Shown here: piece after piece, positions 58,313 through 64,000 of the stretch
How the letters are laid out: each line of letters opens with the position of its first letter
Position numbering within the stretch: position 1 is the stretch's first letter
Assembly: GCF_011761235.1 (NCBI RefSeq)
Contig: NZ_JAAOYW010000003.1
Span: forward strand, 310,001-374,000
Source of the DNA: Frigoribacterium faeni
GTDB lineage: Bacteria; Actinomycetota; Actinomycetes; Actinomycetales; Microbacteriaceae
Reading direction: 5' to 3'
Length of the DNA stretch: 64,000 bases
Position numbers and translations under genes: made by a program
The notes under the pieces: model-generated
The model's input: only the letters and a program-made list of their open reading frames with translations
What the model was told of the DNA's origin: nothing
Database searches by the model: none

Positions 58313-58912
58313 TCAGCGGTAGTCGGGCGGCCAGGCGAACGCGGGAGGCGCGGCGACGGTCTCGCCCCGCGGGGCGAGCACGAGCGCGACGTCCTCGAAG
58401 TCGCTCAGGCGGATGCCGGCCGGGTCGCCCGACCAGCGGCTCCCGTCCACGAAGGCGGTCAGCTCGAGGCCGTCGTCGGGGCCGAGGGAGCCGATGCGCA
58501 CGGCGTCGAGGTGGACGTCCCACTCGGTGAACAGCTGCCCGAGCACGAACGACTCCCGCCGGGGCGACTCGACGTGCACGATGCCCGAGGTGTCGTGGGT
58601 GTGCAGGGGAGCGGCGAGCTTCGTGTCGGCGTCGTGGCCGATGTCGCCGGGGATCGTGACGTCCTCGCCGTCGACGGTGATCGAGAGGTGGGTGTGCACG
58701 TGCATCGCGAGGTCCTGGCCCCAGACGTTCTGCATGCCCGCGAGCTCGGCCCGGCCCGGCCGGTCGCCCACGTCGGGTACGGGCCACGGGGGAGCGACCT
58801 CGGCCCCGACGACCCGGGTGGGCAGCCCCGAGCCGACCACCCCGACGCCGACGGCGCCGCCGGCGACCACGAGCGCGGCGAGGGAGGCGAAGACGACGTC
58901 GCGGGACGGCAC
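58313..58912 (-). CDS. Exported/membrane-anchored protein with HxHxH motif
   Basis: A 199-residue protein of unknown function. N-terminal hydrophobic segment (FASLAALVVAGGAVGVGVVGSG) acts as signal or anchor. His71-x-His73-x-His75 (MHVHTHLSITVDG) precedes a beta-rich domain with TKLAAPLHTHDTSGIVHVES, so a metal-binding extracytoplasmic role is plausible. GTG start at 58912, only 4 bp from the emfourin stop, so it is the last gene of the peptidase-inhibitor unit. A dispersed 10-mer copy (58344-58353) lies in frame. Confidence 0.75.
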   Translation of the reverse strand: MPSRDVVFASLAALVVAGGAVGVGVVGSGLPTRVVGAEVAPPWPVPDVGDRPGRAELAGMQNVWGQDLAMHVHTHLSITVDGEDVTIPGDIGHDADTKLAAPLHTHDTSGIVHVESPRRESFVLGQLFTEWDVHLDAVRIGSLGPDDGLELTAFVDGSRWSGDPAGIRLSDFEDVALVLAPRGETVAAPPAFAWPPDYR

Positions 58913-58916
58913 CCGG

Positions 58917-59273
58917 TCAGCTCCGCCGGTCGGCGGCGTCCGGTCCGCGGCCGAGCCCAGCGGCGGGGGAGTCGTCGTGCGGCTGGGCCCGTTCGGCGTC
59001 GCTGGTCTCGCGCACGCGCTCGACGAGCTCCTTCCAGGGCCCGGTGACCTGCTGCTCGGGCAGCTTCGCCTTCTTCGCGGGGGTCGTCCCGGCCGAGATG
59101 AGCCAGACGAAGCGGTCGGGCTGCACGGGCTGGGTCGGGGCGGGCGCCTCCGACCAGGGCACGAGATCGAGCAGGACGAGCCACGATTCGGTGTCGGGCT
59201 CGGCGTCGACGTCGACCTGCCAGGTGCGGGTGAGCCCGGCGAAGCCGCCGGACCTCTGGACGGTCACGATCAT
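58917..59273 (-). CDS. Emfourin-like inhibitor of protealysin
   Basis: A 118-residue protein whose start IVTVQRSGGFAGLTRTWQVD matches emfourin, the tight-binding inhibitor of M4 protealysin-like peptidases. It lies directly downstream of the protealysin gene, 31 bp away, but has its own leaderless-type promoter (TAGCAT 7 nt before the ATG), so inhibitor can be made independently of the peptidase. The last 30 residues are Asp/Gly/Arg-rich. Family assignment by motif and neighbourhood. Confidence 0.85.
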   Translation of the reverse strand: MIVTVQRSGGFAGLTRTWQVDVDAEPDTESWLVLLDLVPWSEAPAPTQPVQPDRFVWLISAGTTPAKKAKLPEQQVTGPWKELVERVRETSDAERAQPHDDSPAAGLGRGPDAADRRS

Positions 59274-59304
59274 GGCCGCGATGCTACTCCGCGACCCGGG
59301 ACGG

Positions 59305-60348
59305 TCAGGCGACCGGCTCGACGCCCACGCCCCGCCAGCCCGCGACCGTCGCCCGAGCCTCGTCGGAGTCGGCGCCGTAGCGCTCCGTCGCCGCCGCCAC
59401 GGTGGCCGTGGCGAAGTCCGTGAAGGAGGCGGTCGTCGCGAGCCGGCCGCCGACGAGCGTGTCGTACCAGACCTGCCCGGCCCGCTGCCACGCGCGCCCG
59501 CCGAGGGCGTCGGCGACGAGGAAGAACGCGCGGTTCGGGATGCCGGAGTTGAGGTGCACCCCGCCGGAGTCGTCCGTCGTCTCGACGTAGTCGTCCATGT
59601 GGGCGGGCTGCGGGTCCGTGCCGAGGACGTCGTCGTCGTAGGCGGTGCCGGGGGCCGACATCGACCGCAGGGCCTTGCCCTGCACGGCCTCGGTGAAGAG
59701 CCCCTCGCCGATCAGCCAGGTCGCCTGCTCGGTCGTCTGGTCGAACAGGTGCTGCTCGACGAGCGCACCGAACACGTCGCTGACCGACTCGTTGAGGGCG
59801 CCGGACTGCCCCTGGTACTCGAGGTTCGCCGTGTACTGCGTGACCCCGTGGGCGAGCTCGTGCCCGATGACGCTGACCGAGGCCGTGAACCGGCGGAACA
59901 CCTCGCCGTCCCCGTCGCCGAACACCATGCGCTCGCCGTTCCAGAACGCGTTGTCGTAGTCGCGGCCGTAGTGCACCGTGGCGTCGAGTGGCAGGCCCGC
60001 GCCGTCGATGCTCGACCGGCCGTAGGCCTCGGCGAAGAGCGCGTGCGTGGCGCCGAGGGCGTCGTACGCCTCGGTGACGGCGACGTCGTCGCCGGCCGGC
60101 TCGCCCTCTCCGCGCACCCGCACGCCGGGCAGCTGCTCGGTGCCCTGGGCGTCCCAGACGGTGCGCTCGACCTCGCGACCGCGGGCGACGGCGCCCTGGC
60201 GGACGGGCGGCGCCTCGCTGCGCGCGGCTCGGACCTCGTCGATCTGGAGCAGGCCCTGCCGGGCGGCCTCGGGGGCGCGCGTGAACCGGTCGGTGTCGGC
60301 CGCGGCCAGGTGGGCGAGCAGGTACGGGGGGACGATGAACCGTGTCAT
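59305..60348 (-). CDS. Protealysin-like M4 metallopeptidase
   Basis: A 347-residue thermolysin-family zinc peptidase of the protealysin group. The propeptide is short and carries the PPYLL motif at residues 7-11, with no signal peptide, as in protealysin precursors, so it is cytosolic or released without Sec. Zinc ligands are H163 and H167 in HELAHGVT and E187 in NESVSDVFG; the second catalytic His region is GGVHLNSGIPNRAFF. Length matches protealysin (about 340). The inhibitor emfourin is next door. Confidence 0.93.
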   Translation of the reverse strand: MTRFIVPPYLLAHLAAADTDRFTRAPEAARQGLLQIDEVRAARSEAPPVRQGAVARGREVERTVWDAQGTEQLPGVRVRGEGEPAGDDVAVTEAYDALGATHALFAEAYGRSSIDGAGLPLDATVHYGRDYDNAFWNGERMVFGDGDGEVFRRFTASVSVIGHELAHGVTQYTANLEYQGQSGALNESVSDVFGALVEQHLFDQTTEQATWLIGEGLFTEAVQGKALRSMSAPGTAYDDDVLGTDPQPAHMDDYVETTDDSGGVHLNSGIPNRAFFLVADALGGRAWQRAGQVWYDTLVGGRLATTASFTDFATATVAAATERYGADSDEARATVAGWRGVGVEPVA

Positions 60349-60465
60349 GGACGAACTCTCGCACCGGCCCCCGACATCGCGGCCGATCGTTCACACGATC
60401 GTCACGGGCGGCGGCCGCGGCTCCCGCGTCCGCTCCCGCCCGCCGGAGCCGGTAGCGTCGACCGG

Positions 60466-61005
60466 ATGACCGCCTCCGACGCCTCCGCCCTCGTCGACCG
60501 CCTGATCGCCGTCGTCCCCGACTTCCCCGTGCCGGGCATCCTGTTCCGCGACGTGACGCCGCTCTTCTCCGACGCCGACGCGTTCGCCACCGTGACCGCG
60601 GCCCTCTCCGAGCCCTTCGACGGCTCGTTCGCGGCGGTGGCCGGCATCGAGGCCCGCGGCTTCGCCCTCGCGGGCGGCATCGCGATCGAGCAGGGCGTGG
60701 GCGTGCTCACGGTCCGCAAGGCCGGCAAGCTCCCGGGCGAGGTCCTCAGCGAGAGCTACGCCCTCGAGTACGGCGAGGCCACCCTCGAGCTGCGCCCGAG
60801 CCAGCTGCCGGCCGGCACCCGCGTGCTCGTCGTCGACGACGTCCTCGCGACCGGCGGCACGGCCGAGGCCACCGTGACGCTGCTCGAGCGCGCCGGCTAC
60901 GAGGTCGTCGGCATCGCGGTCCTGCTCGAGCTCGAGGGCCTGCCCGGCCGGGAGCGGCTCGCGTCGCGCCTCCCCGTGCACGCCCTCGGCACCGCGCCCG
61001 CCTAG
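60466..61005 (+). CDS. apt: Adenine phosphoribosyltransferase
   Basis: A 179-residue purine-salvage enzyme making AMP from adenine and PRPP. The PRPP loop LVVDDVLATGGTAEA is at residues 121-135, and VPGILFRDVTPLFSD and AGIEARGFALAGGIA are Apt hallmarks. Leaderless (TAGCGT 7 nt before ATG). Divergent from the protealysin gene and convergent with the M50 peptidase gene. Confidence 0.95.
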   Translation: MTASDASALVDRLIAVVPDFPVPGILFRDVTPLFSDADAFATVTAALSEPFDGSFAAVAGIEARGFALAGGIAIEQGVGVLTVRKAGKLPGEVLSESYALEYGEATLELRPSQLPAGTRVLVVDDVLATGGTAEATVTLLERAGYEVVGIAVLLELEGLPGRERLASRLPVHALGTAPA

Positions 61006-61022
61006 GGCGCGCCGGCCTCGGC

Positions 61023-61766
61023 CTAAGGCGCGAGCCACCCCGGGAACACGAGCAGCGACGAGCCGACGAGGCAGGCGGCCGCGACCGCCACGAAGACGCC
61101 CACCCAGACGACGCCGGGCACGTGCGTCTGGCTCGCGAGCTGGTCGGCGTCCGACTCGGTGCGGGCCCCGTGCCGCGCGGCCCGGCGTCGGCTCGACTGC
61201 AGCTCGAGGGAGGCGCGGAGGGCGCCCAGCCCGAGCACGCTGACCAGCACCAGCCCGAACACCTGCTGCCACTCGACGGGCGCGAGCCAGGTGACGCCCG
61301 CGACGAGGGCGCCGCCGACGAGCACGACCCAGAGGCCGAACCAGTTGCGGATCTGCACGAGCATGAGGGCGAGCAGCAGCAGCAGGGCCCAGAGCAGCCC
61401 GGCGGCGAAGCCCGCGCCGAGCAGCCAGGCGGCCCCGAGCGACGCCAGCGCCGGGGCGGTGTAGCCCGCCAGCAACGTGAGCACCATGCCGGGCCCGGTG
61501 CGCGGGCCACGAGAGACCGTCAGCCCCGACGTGTCGGAGTGCAGGCGGATGCCCGACAGCCGTCGGCCCGTCACGACCGCGGCGAGCCCGTGGCCGCCCT
61601 CGTGCACGACGGTCACCGCGTGCCGCACCGTGTGCCAGGTGCCGGGCAGCAGCACGAGCGCGGCGCCGGCCGCGACGGCGAGCGCGGTCCACGACGGGGG
61701 CAGCGGGTCCGCGCGCTGCACGACCCGGGCCCAGAGCGCGGCCAGGGAGGCGGTGGTCTCGTCCAT
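61023..61766 (-). CDS. M50-family (site-2-protease-like) intramembrane metallopeptidase
   Basis: A 247-residue polytopic protein. The zinc motif HEGGH is at 55-59, after a first hydrophobic segment and followed by four or more membrane helices. It resembles the B. subtilis YwmB/M50B group rather than RseP (no PDZ domain). Leaderless (TAGGCT 6 nt before ATG at 61766). A GGAGGCGCGG copy is in frame at 61209-61218. A role in regulated intramembrane proteolysis is possible; PrsW lies 8 kb away. Confidence 0.85.
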   Translation of the reverse strand: MDETTASLAALWARVVQRADPLPPSWTALAVAAGAALVLLPGTWHTVRHAVTVVHEGGHGLAAVVTGRRLSGIRLHSDTSGLTVSRGPRTGPGMVLTLLAGYTAPALASLGAAWLLGAGFAAGLLWALLLLLALMLVQIRNWFGLWVVLVGGALVAGVTWLAPVEWQQVFGLVLVSVLGLGALRASLELQSSRRRAARHGARTESDADQLASQTHVPGVVWVGVFVAVAAACLVGSSLLVFPGWLAP

Positions 61767-61785
61767 CCCGCCAGCCTAGGAGGCG

Positions 61786-61849
61786 CCTCCCGCCCTCCCT
61801 CCCCGGGGTCGACCTGGTCCGCCTCGAGGATGGTCCTCGGGGCGGGAGG
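61786..61849. repeat. Structured 64-bp element in the M50/vanZ gap
   Basis: CCTCCCGCCC (61786-61795) pairs with GGGCGGGAGG (61840-61849), enclosing a CGAGGA/TCCTCG mini-stem. It overlaps no coding region. Function unknown. Confidence 0.55.
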
Positions 61850-61884
61850 GGGTCCTCCGAGGCCGCGTGCCCCACCATGGGTGC

Positions 61885-62343
61885 ATGCGCCGTGCCGTCC
61901 TGCTCCTCCTCACCCTCGCCTACCTCGCCCTCGTCGGCTGGATGACGCTGCGGCCCGAGGTCTACGGCGAGCGGACGAGCAACCTGCTCTGGCGGGCCCT
62001 CGGCTTCTTCTCGCGACACGACGAGACGGCCTGGATCACCTTCGACCGGGTCGAGTTCACGTCGAACGTGATCATGTTCCTGCCGATGGGCGCCCTCGTG
62101 GTCCTGCTGCTGCCCCGCCGGTTCTGGTGGCTCGGCGTCGTCGTGGGCTTCGCCGCCTCGTGGGGCATCGAGTCGTACCAGAGCTCCTACCTCGACGGGC
62201 GGGTCAGCGACGTGCGCGACCTGGTGTCGAACACGCTCGGCGCGACCGTGGGGGCGGCGTTCACGGCCCTCCTGCTGCCCCGGCGCAGGCGTGGTCGTGG
62301 GCGCAGGTCGCCGCAGGCGGGTCGTGCCCGCGTCGCCTCCTGA
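61885..62343 (+). CDS. VanZ-family membrane protein
   Basis: A 152-residue VanZ-like protein with four hydrophobic segments: LLLLTLAYLALVGWMTLRP, TSNVIMFLPMGALVVLL, FWWLGVVVGFAASWGIESYQ and NTLGATVGAAFTALLL. VanZ domains occur in teicoplanin-resistance loci and in many unrelated actinobacterial genes, so no resistance role is implied. An Arg-rich tail follows. The stop codon lies in a GTCGCCTC/GAGGCGAC hairpin just upstream of the rpsO -10. Confidence 0.85.
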   Translation: MRRAVLLLLTLAYLALVGWMTLRPEVYGERTSNLLWRALGFFSRHDETAWITFDRVEFTSNVIMFLPMGALVVLLLPRRFWWLGVVVGFAASWGIESYQSSYLDGRVSDVRDLVSNTLGATVGAAFTALLLPRRRRGRGRRSPQAGRARVAS

Positions 62344-62357
62344 GGCGACCCGTCTGG

Positions 62358-62453
62358 TAAGCTCGCCAGGTTGCCGTCTGAACGGCCGCGGAACAAGAGA
62401 GCTCGCACATCCTGTGACGGGCGCCGCGCAACGAAGCAGAGAGGGGATCCTGA
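62358..62453 (+). promoter_or_regulatory. rpsO promoter and leader
   Basis: -10 candidate TAAGCT (62358-62363), leader of about 84 nt with a GCCGT/ACGGC hairpin (62373-62386) and a GAGGGG ribosome site before the ATG. S15 represses its own translation in other bacteria by binding the leader; here that is only an inference. Confidence 0.55.
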
Positions 62454-62723
62454 ATGGCACTCGCACCTGACGTCAAGACCCGGATCATCGAAGAATACGC
62501 GACCCACCCCGGCGACACCGGATCCCCCGAGGTCCAGATCGCCGTGATGACGCAGCGCATCCTCGACCTGACCGAGCACCTCAAAGAGCACAAGCACGAC
62601 CACCACTCGCGTCGTGGCCTGCTGCTCCTCGTCGGCCAGCGCCGTCGTCTCCTGGGCTACCTGTCCAAGGTCGACATCGAGCGCTACCGCACGCTGATCG
62701 GTCGCCTCGGCCTGCGTCGCTAG
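62454..62723 (+). CDS. rpsO: 30S ribosomal protein S15
   Basis: An 89-residue core ribosomal protein binding the 16S central domain. The sequence [31 protein letters not shown] and [19 protein letters not shown] is S15 without doubt. ATG with GAGGGG upstream. A terminator follows at once and the next gene is on the other strand, so the usual rpsO-pnp pair is not kept here. Confidence 0.98.
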   Translation: MALAPDVKTRIIEEYATHPGDTGSPEVQIAVMTQRILDLTEHLKEHKHDHHSRRGLLLLVGQRRRLLGYLSKVDIERYRTLIGRLGLRR

Positions 62724-62744
62724 TCGACCTCCGAGTCACGACTC

Positions 62745-62777
62745 CGGCCCCCGTCCTGCTCTGCAGGGCGGGGGCCG
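62745..62777. terminator. rpsO terminator hairpin
   Basis: CGGCCCCCGTCCTG (62745-62758) with CAGGGCGGGGGCCG (62764-62777), 14 pairs including one G-T, loop of 5. Confidence 0.85.
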
Positions 62778-62813
62778 TCCTCGTCCCGGCGGCCTCCCGG
62801 CGGGGGAGCCGGC

Positions 62814-64000
62814 TCAGTACCAGCCGTTCCTGACCCAGAAGCCCCACGCCCCGCAGGGCGACCCGTAGCGCGTCGAGACGTAGCTGAGGCCCCAGTCGAC
62901 CTGGGTGCGGTAGCTCGTCCGCCAGTCCAGCCCGGCCGAGGCGAGGGCCGTCGCCGGGTAGGCCTGCGGGATGCCGTACGCGCCGCTCGACGGGTTCGTG
63001 GCGGTCGTCCGCCAGCCCGACTCCTTGTTCCAGAGCTGCACGAGGCAGGCGTACTCGGCCCCGGTACCGATCCGCGACGCCGCGTAGGCCTTGGCTCCCG
63101 CGGGGTCGTTCACCGCGACCGGCGCCGGCGACGGCGTCGGCGCAGGCGCGACCGGGGCAGGTGCCGGGGCGACCGGGGCGGGCGCGACCGGTGCCGGAGC
63201 GGCAGGTGCAGGTGCCGGAGCAGCAGGTGCCGGGGCCGCCGGAGCGGCGCCGCCGCCCGAGTCCGCCGCCCGGTCGGACGCCGCCGCGTCGGCCAGCTCG
63301 GTGCTCGCCTGCACCGCCGCGTCGCGTCGCGTAGTGCGTTCGGCCTCGGCGGTGCTCTGGCGCAGGGCGGCCAGCTGGGCGTAGAGATCGTCCGTGCGGG
63401 TGGTCGCCGACGCGACCGCCTGGTCGGCCGCGGCCTGTGCCGAGGAGGCGACCGACGCCTCCTGCGCCGCCTCCGTCGCGAGGCGCTCGCGTTCCGCCCG
63501 GGCGGCGTCCGACTGGTCGCGGAGCGCCGCGAGCTCGTTGCTGCTCGCCGTCGCGTCGGCGAGGACCACCTTCCAGCGGGTGCCGAGCTGGGTGAGCGTG
63601 CCCAGCTGCCGCAGGACGTCGTCGGGGCGGTCGGAGCCCAGCAGCACGCTGGTCGTCGAGGTCCCGTCGCCGGCGCGGGCCAGGTGGGCCGCCAGCTGGC
63701 CTGCCTGCTCGTGGGCCGCCTCCTCGGCGTCGGCGGCCTCGGCCGCCCGGGAGTCGAGCTGGTCGGAACGGGCCGCGGCGGCGGCCAGGGCGTCGGCGGC
63801 GCGCGTGCTGGCGGCGTCGGCCGTCACGGCCTCCTCGCTCGCGTCGGCGGCCGTCGCCTCGGCCTCGTCGAGGGAGGCGAGCACGGCGTCGATCTGCTGC
63901 TGCACCGAGGCGGCGTCGCCCGGGGCCGGGGGAGCGGCGCCCGCCGGCGTCGCGAGGGGCAGCACGAGAGCGGCGGCGGCCAGGGCGACGACGACGGCGG
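62814..64000 (-). CDS. Secreted coiled-coil/lytic transglycosylase-like protein (N-terminus cut by window)
   Basis: At least 395 residues. The visible start is inside a signal peptide (AAAALVLPLATPAGAAPPAP), and the true start lies beyond base 64000. A long coiled-coil region (about 40-240, Ala/Asp/Glu-rich) is followed by a Pro/Ala linker of PAPAPVAPAP repeats and a C-terminal lysozyme-like domain with CLVQLWNKESGWRTTATNPSSGAYGIPQAYPATALASAG, which has the catalytic Glu in NKESGW. This resembles cell-wall lytic transglycosylases of Actinobacteria (Rpf-like fold). Secreted, acting on peptidoglycan. Confidence 0.85.
   Translation of the reverse strand, partial: AVVVALAAAALVLPLATPAGAAPPAPGDAASVQQQIDAVLASLDEAEATAADASEEAVTADAASTRAADALAAAAARSDQLDSRAAEAADAEEAAHEQAGQLAAHLARAGDGTSTTSVLLGSDRPDDVLRQLGTLTQLGTRWKVVLADATASSNELAALRDQSDAARAERERLATEAAQEASVASSAQAAADQAVASATTRTDDLYAQLAALRQSTAEAERTTRRDAAVQASTELADAAASDRAADSGGGAAPAAPAPAAPAPAPAAPAPVAPAPVAPAPAPVAPAPTPSPAPVAVNDPAGAKAYAASRIGTGAEYACLVQLWNKESGWRTTATNPSSGAYGIPQAYPATALASAGLDWRTSYRTQVDWGLSYVSTRYGSPCGAWGFWVRNGWY

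Larger units (their letters stand above)
32849..61218. repeat. In-gene copies of the dispersed 10-mer (summary entry)
   Basis: Exact GGAGGCGCGG copies inside reading frames in this half: 38191 and 58344 (tail or late codons of membrane-linked proteins), 49233 (aspA, where QGGAG is also conserved for the enzyme), 53655 (MFS), 57856 (helD) and 61209 (M50). They show the element is tolerated in coding DNA but is rarer there than between genes. Confidence 0.6.

Noticed and set aside
61885-62343. VanZ gene as a glycopeptide resistance determinant
   Set aside because: VanZ-domain proteins are common in Actinobacteria without resistance; no vanHAX or regulator genes are present.
1-64000. Insertion sequence, prophage or integrative element
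   Set aside because: No transposase, integrase, recombinase, phage structural gene or attachment-site duplication was found, and base use is even across the window.

Overview
The window is 64 kb of very GC-rich, almost wall-to-wall coding DNA from the chromosome of a high-GC actinobacterium. A member of the Microbacteriaceae (Frigoribacterium/Curtobacterium-like) fits best. Pointers are a Pol-PE-Lig type LigD with Ku, a mycoredoxin, a DivIVA-repeat protein, a maltokinase, a protealysin-type peptidase, and many genes with a TAnnnT box 6-8 nt before the start codon and no Shine-Dalgarno (leaderless style). I see no prophage, insertion sequence, CRISPR array, tRNA or rRNA. It reads as core/accessory chromosome; the unusual material is mostly non-coding repeats and gene arrangement. 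The family assignment is an inference from gene content.

Layout. 1-2.1 kb: a stress-type SDR (cut by the window edge), divergent from a leaderless pair encoding a CPLCG mini-protein and an OhrR-type MarR regulator, with a palindromic operator on the -10. 2.1-5.1 kb: gluconate uptake locus (GntR repressor, GntP permease, GntK kinase) with a FadR-type operator. 5.1-8.5 kb: DivIVA-repeat mini-protein, GNAT, an MFS exporter coupled to a membrane protein. 8.5-13.7 kb: NHEJ locus (ligD, second SDR, ku, SAP/Rho-N-like small protein) edged by a G-rich minisatellite and a perfect 27-bp inverted repeat. 13.7-19.1 kb: phosphoketolase translationally coupled to a GH15 glucoamylase/trehalase, divergent from an SMP-30/gluconolactonase. 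19.2-25.9 kb: FAD reductase, Dps, hydrolases, FUSC transporter, aminoglycoside-phosphotransferase-fold kinase. 26-28.5 kb: SNF2 helicase behind a 500-bp non-coding leader. 28.5-32.9 kb: AbiEi/endonuclease-like protein, VOC protein, mycoredoxin, PoxB-type pyruvate dehydrogenase. 32.9-40.2 kb: maltokinase, CYTH protein, DUF1697, oligopeptidase B, Nudix and small proteins. 40.3-47 kb: ABC-2-like permease, Na+/H+ antiporter, type-B carboxylesterase, PiT transporter. 47-55.8 kb: MFS, aspartase, YihY, PrsW, MFS, FKBP and aldo/keto reductase. 55.9-64 kb: HelD-type helicase, His-rich exported protein, emfourin-protealysin pair, apt, M50 peptidase, VanZ, rpsO, and a secreted lytic-transglycosylase-like protein cut by the window end.

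Themes. Sugar-acid and pentose-phosphate carbon flow (GntP/K, SMP-30, phosphoketolase, GH15, maltokinase, PoxB), redox and peroxide defence (OhrR, Dps, mycoredoxin, SDRs, FAD reductase, Nudix), and DNA repair (LigD/Ku, SNF2) recur.

The main candidate for something undescribed is a dispersed 10-mer, GGAGGCGCGG. I counted 20 exact copies on the two strands, concentrated between genes, in two cases as inverted pairs forming terminator-like hairpins; the pattern resembles the uptake-sequence/terminator arrangement known from Neisseria and Haemophilus. Second is a tandem pair of 118-bp, nested-hairpin repeats at 46793-47042. Third is a recurring habit of short tandem duplications that include the stop codon of the preceding gene.
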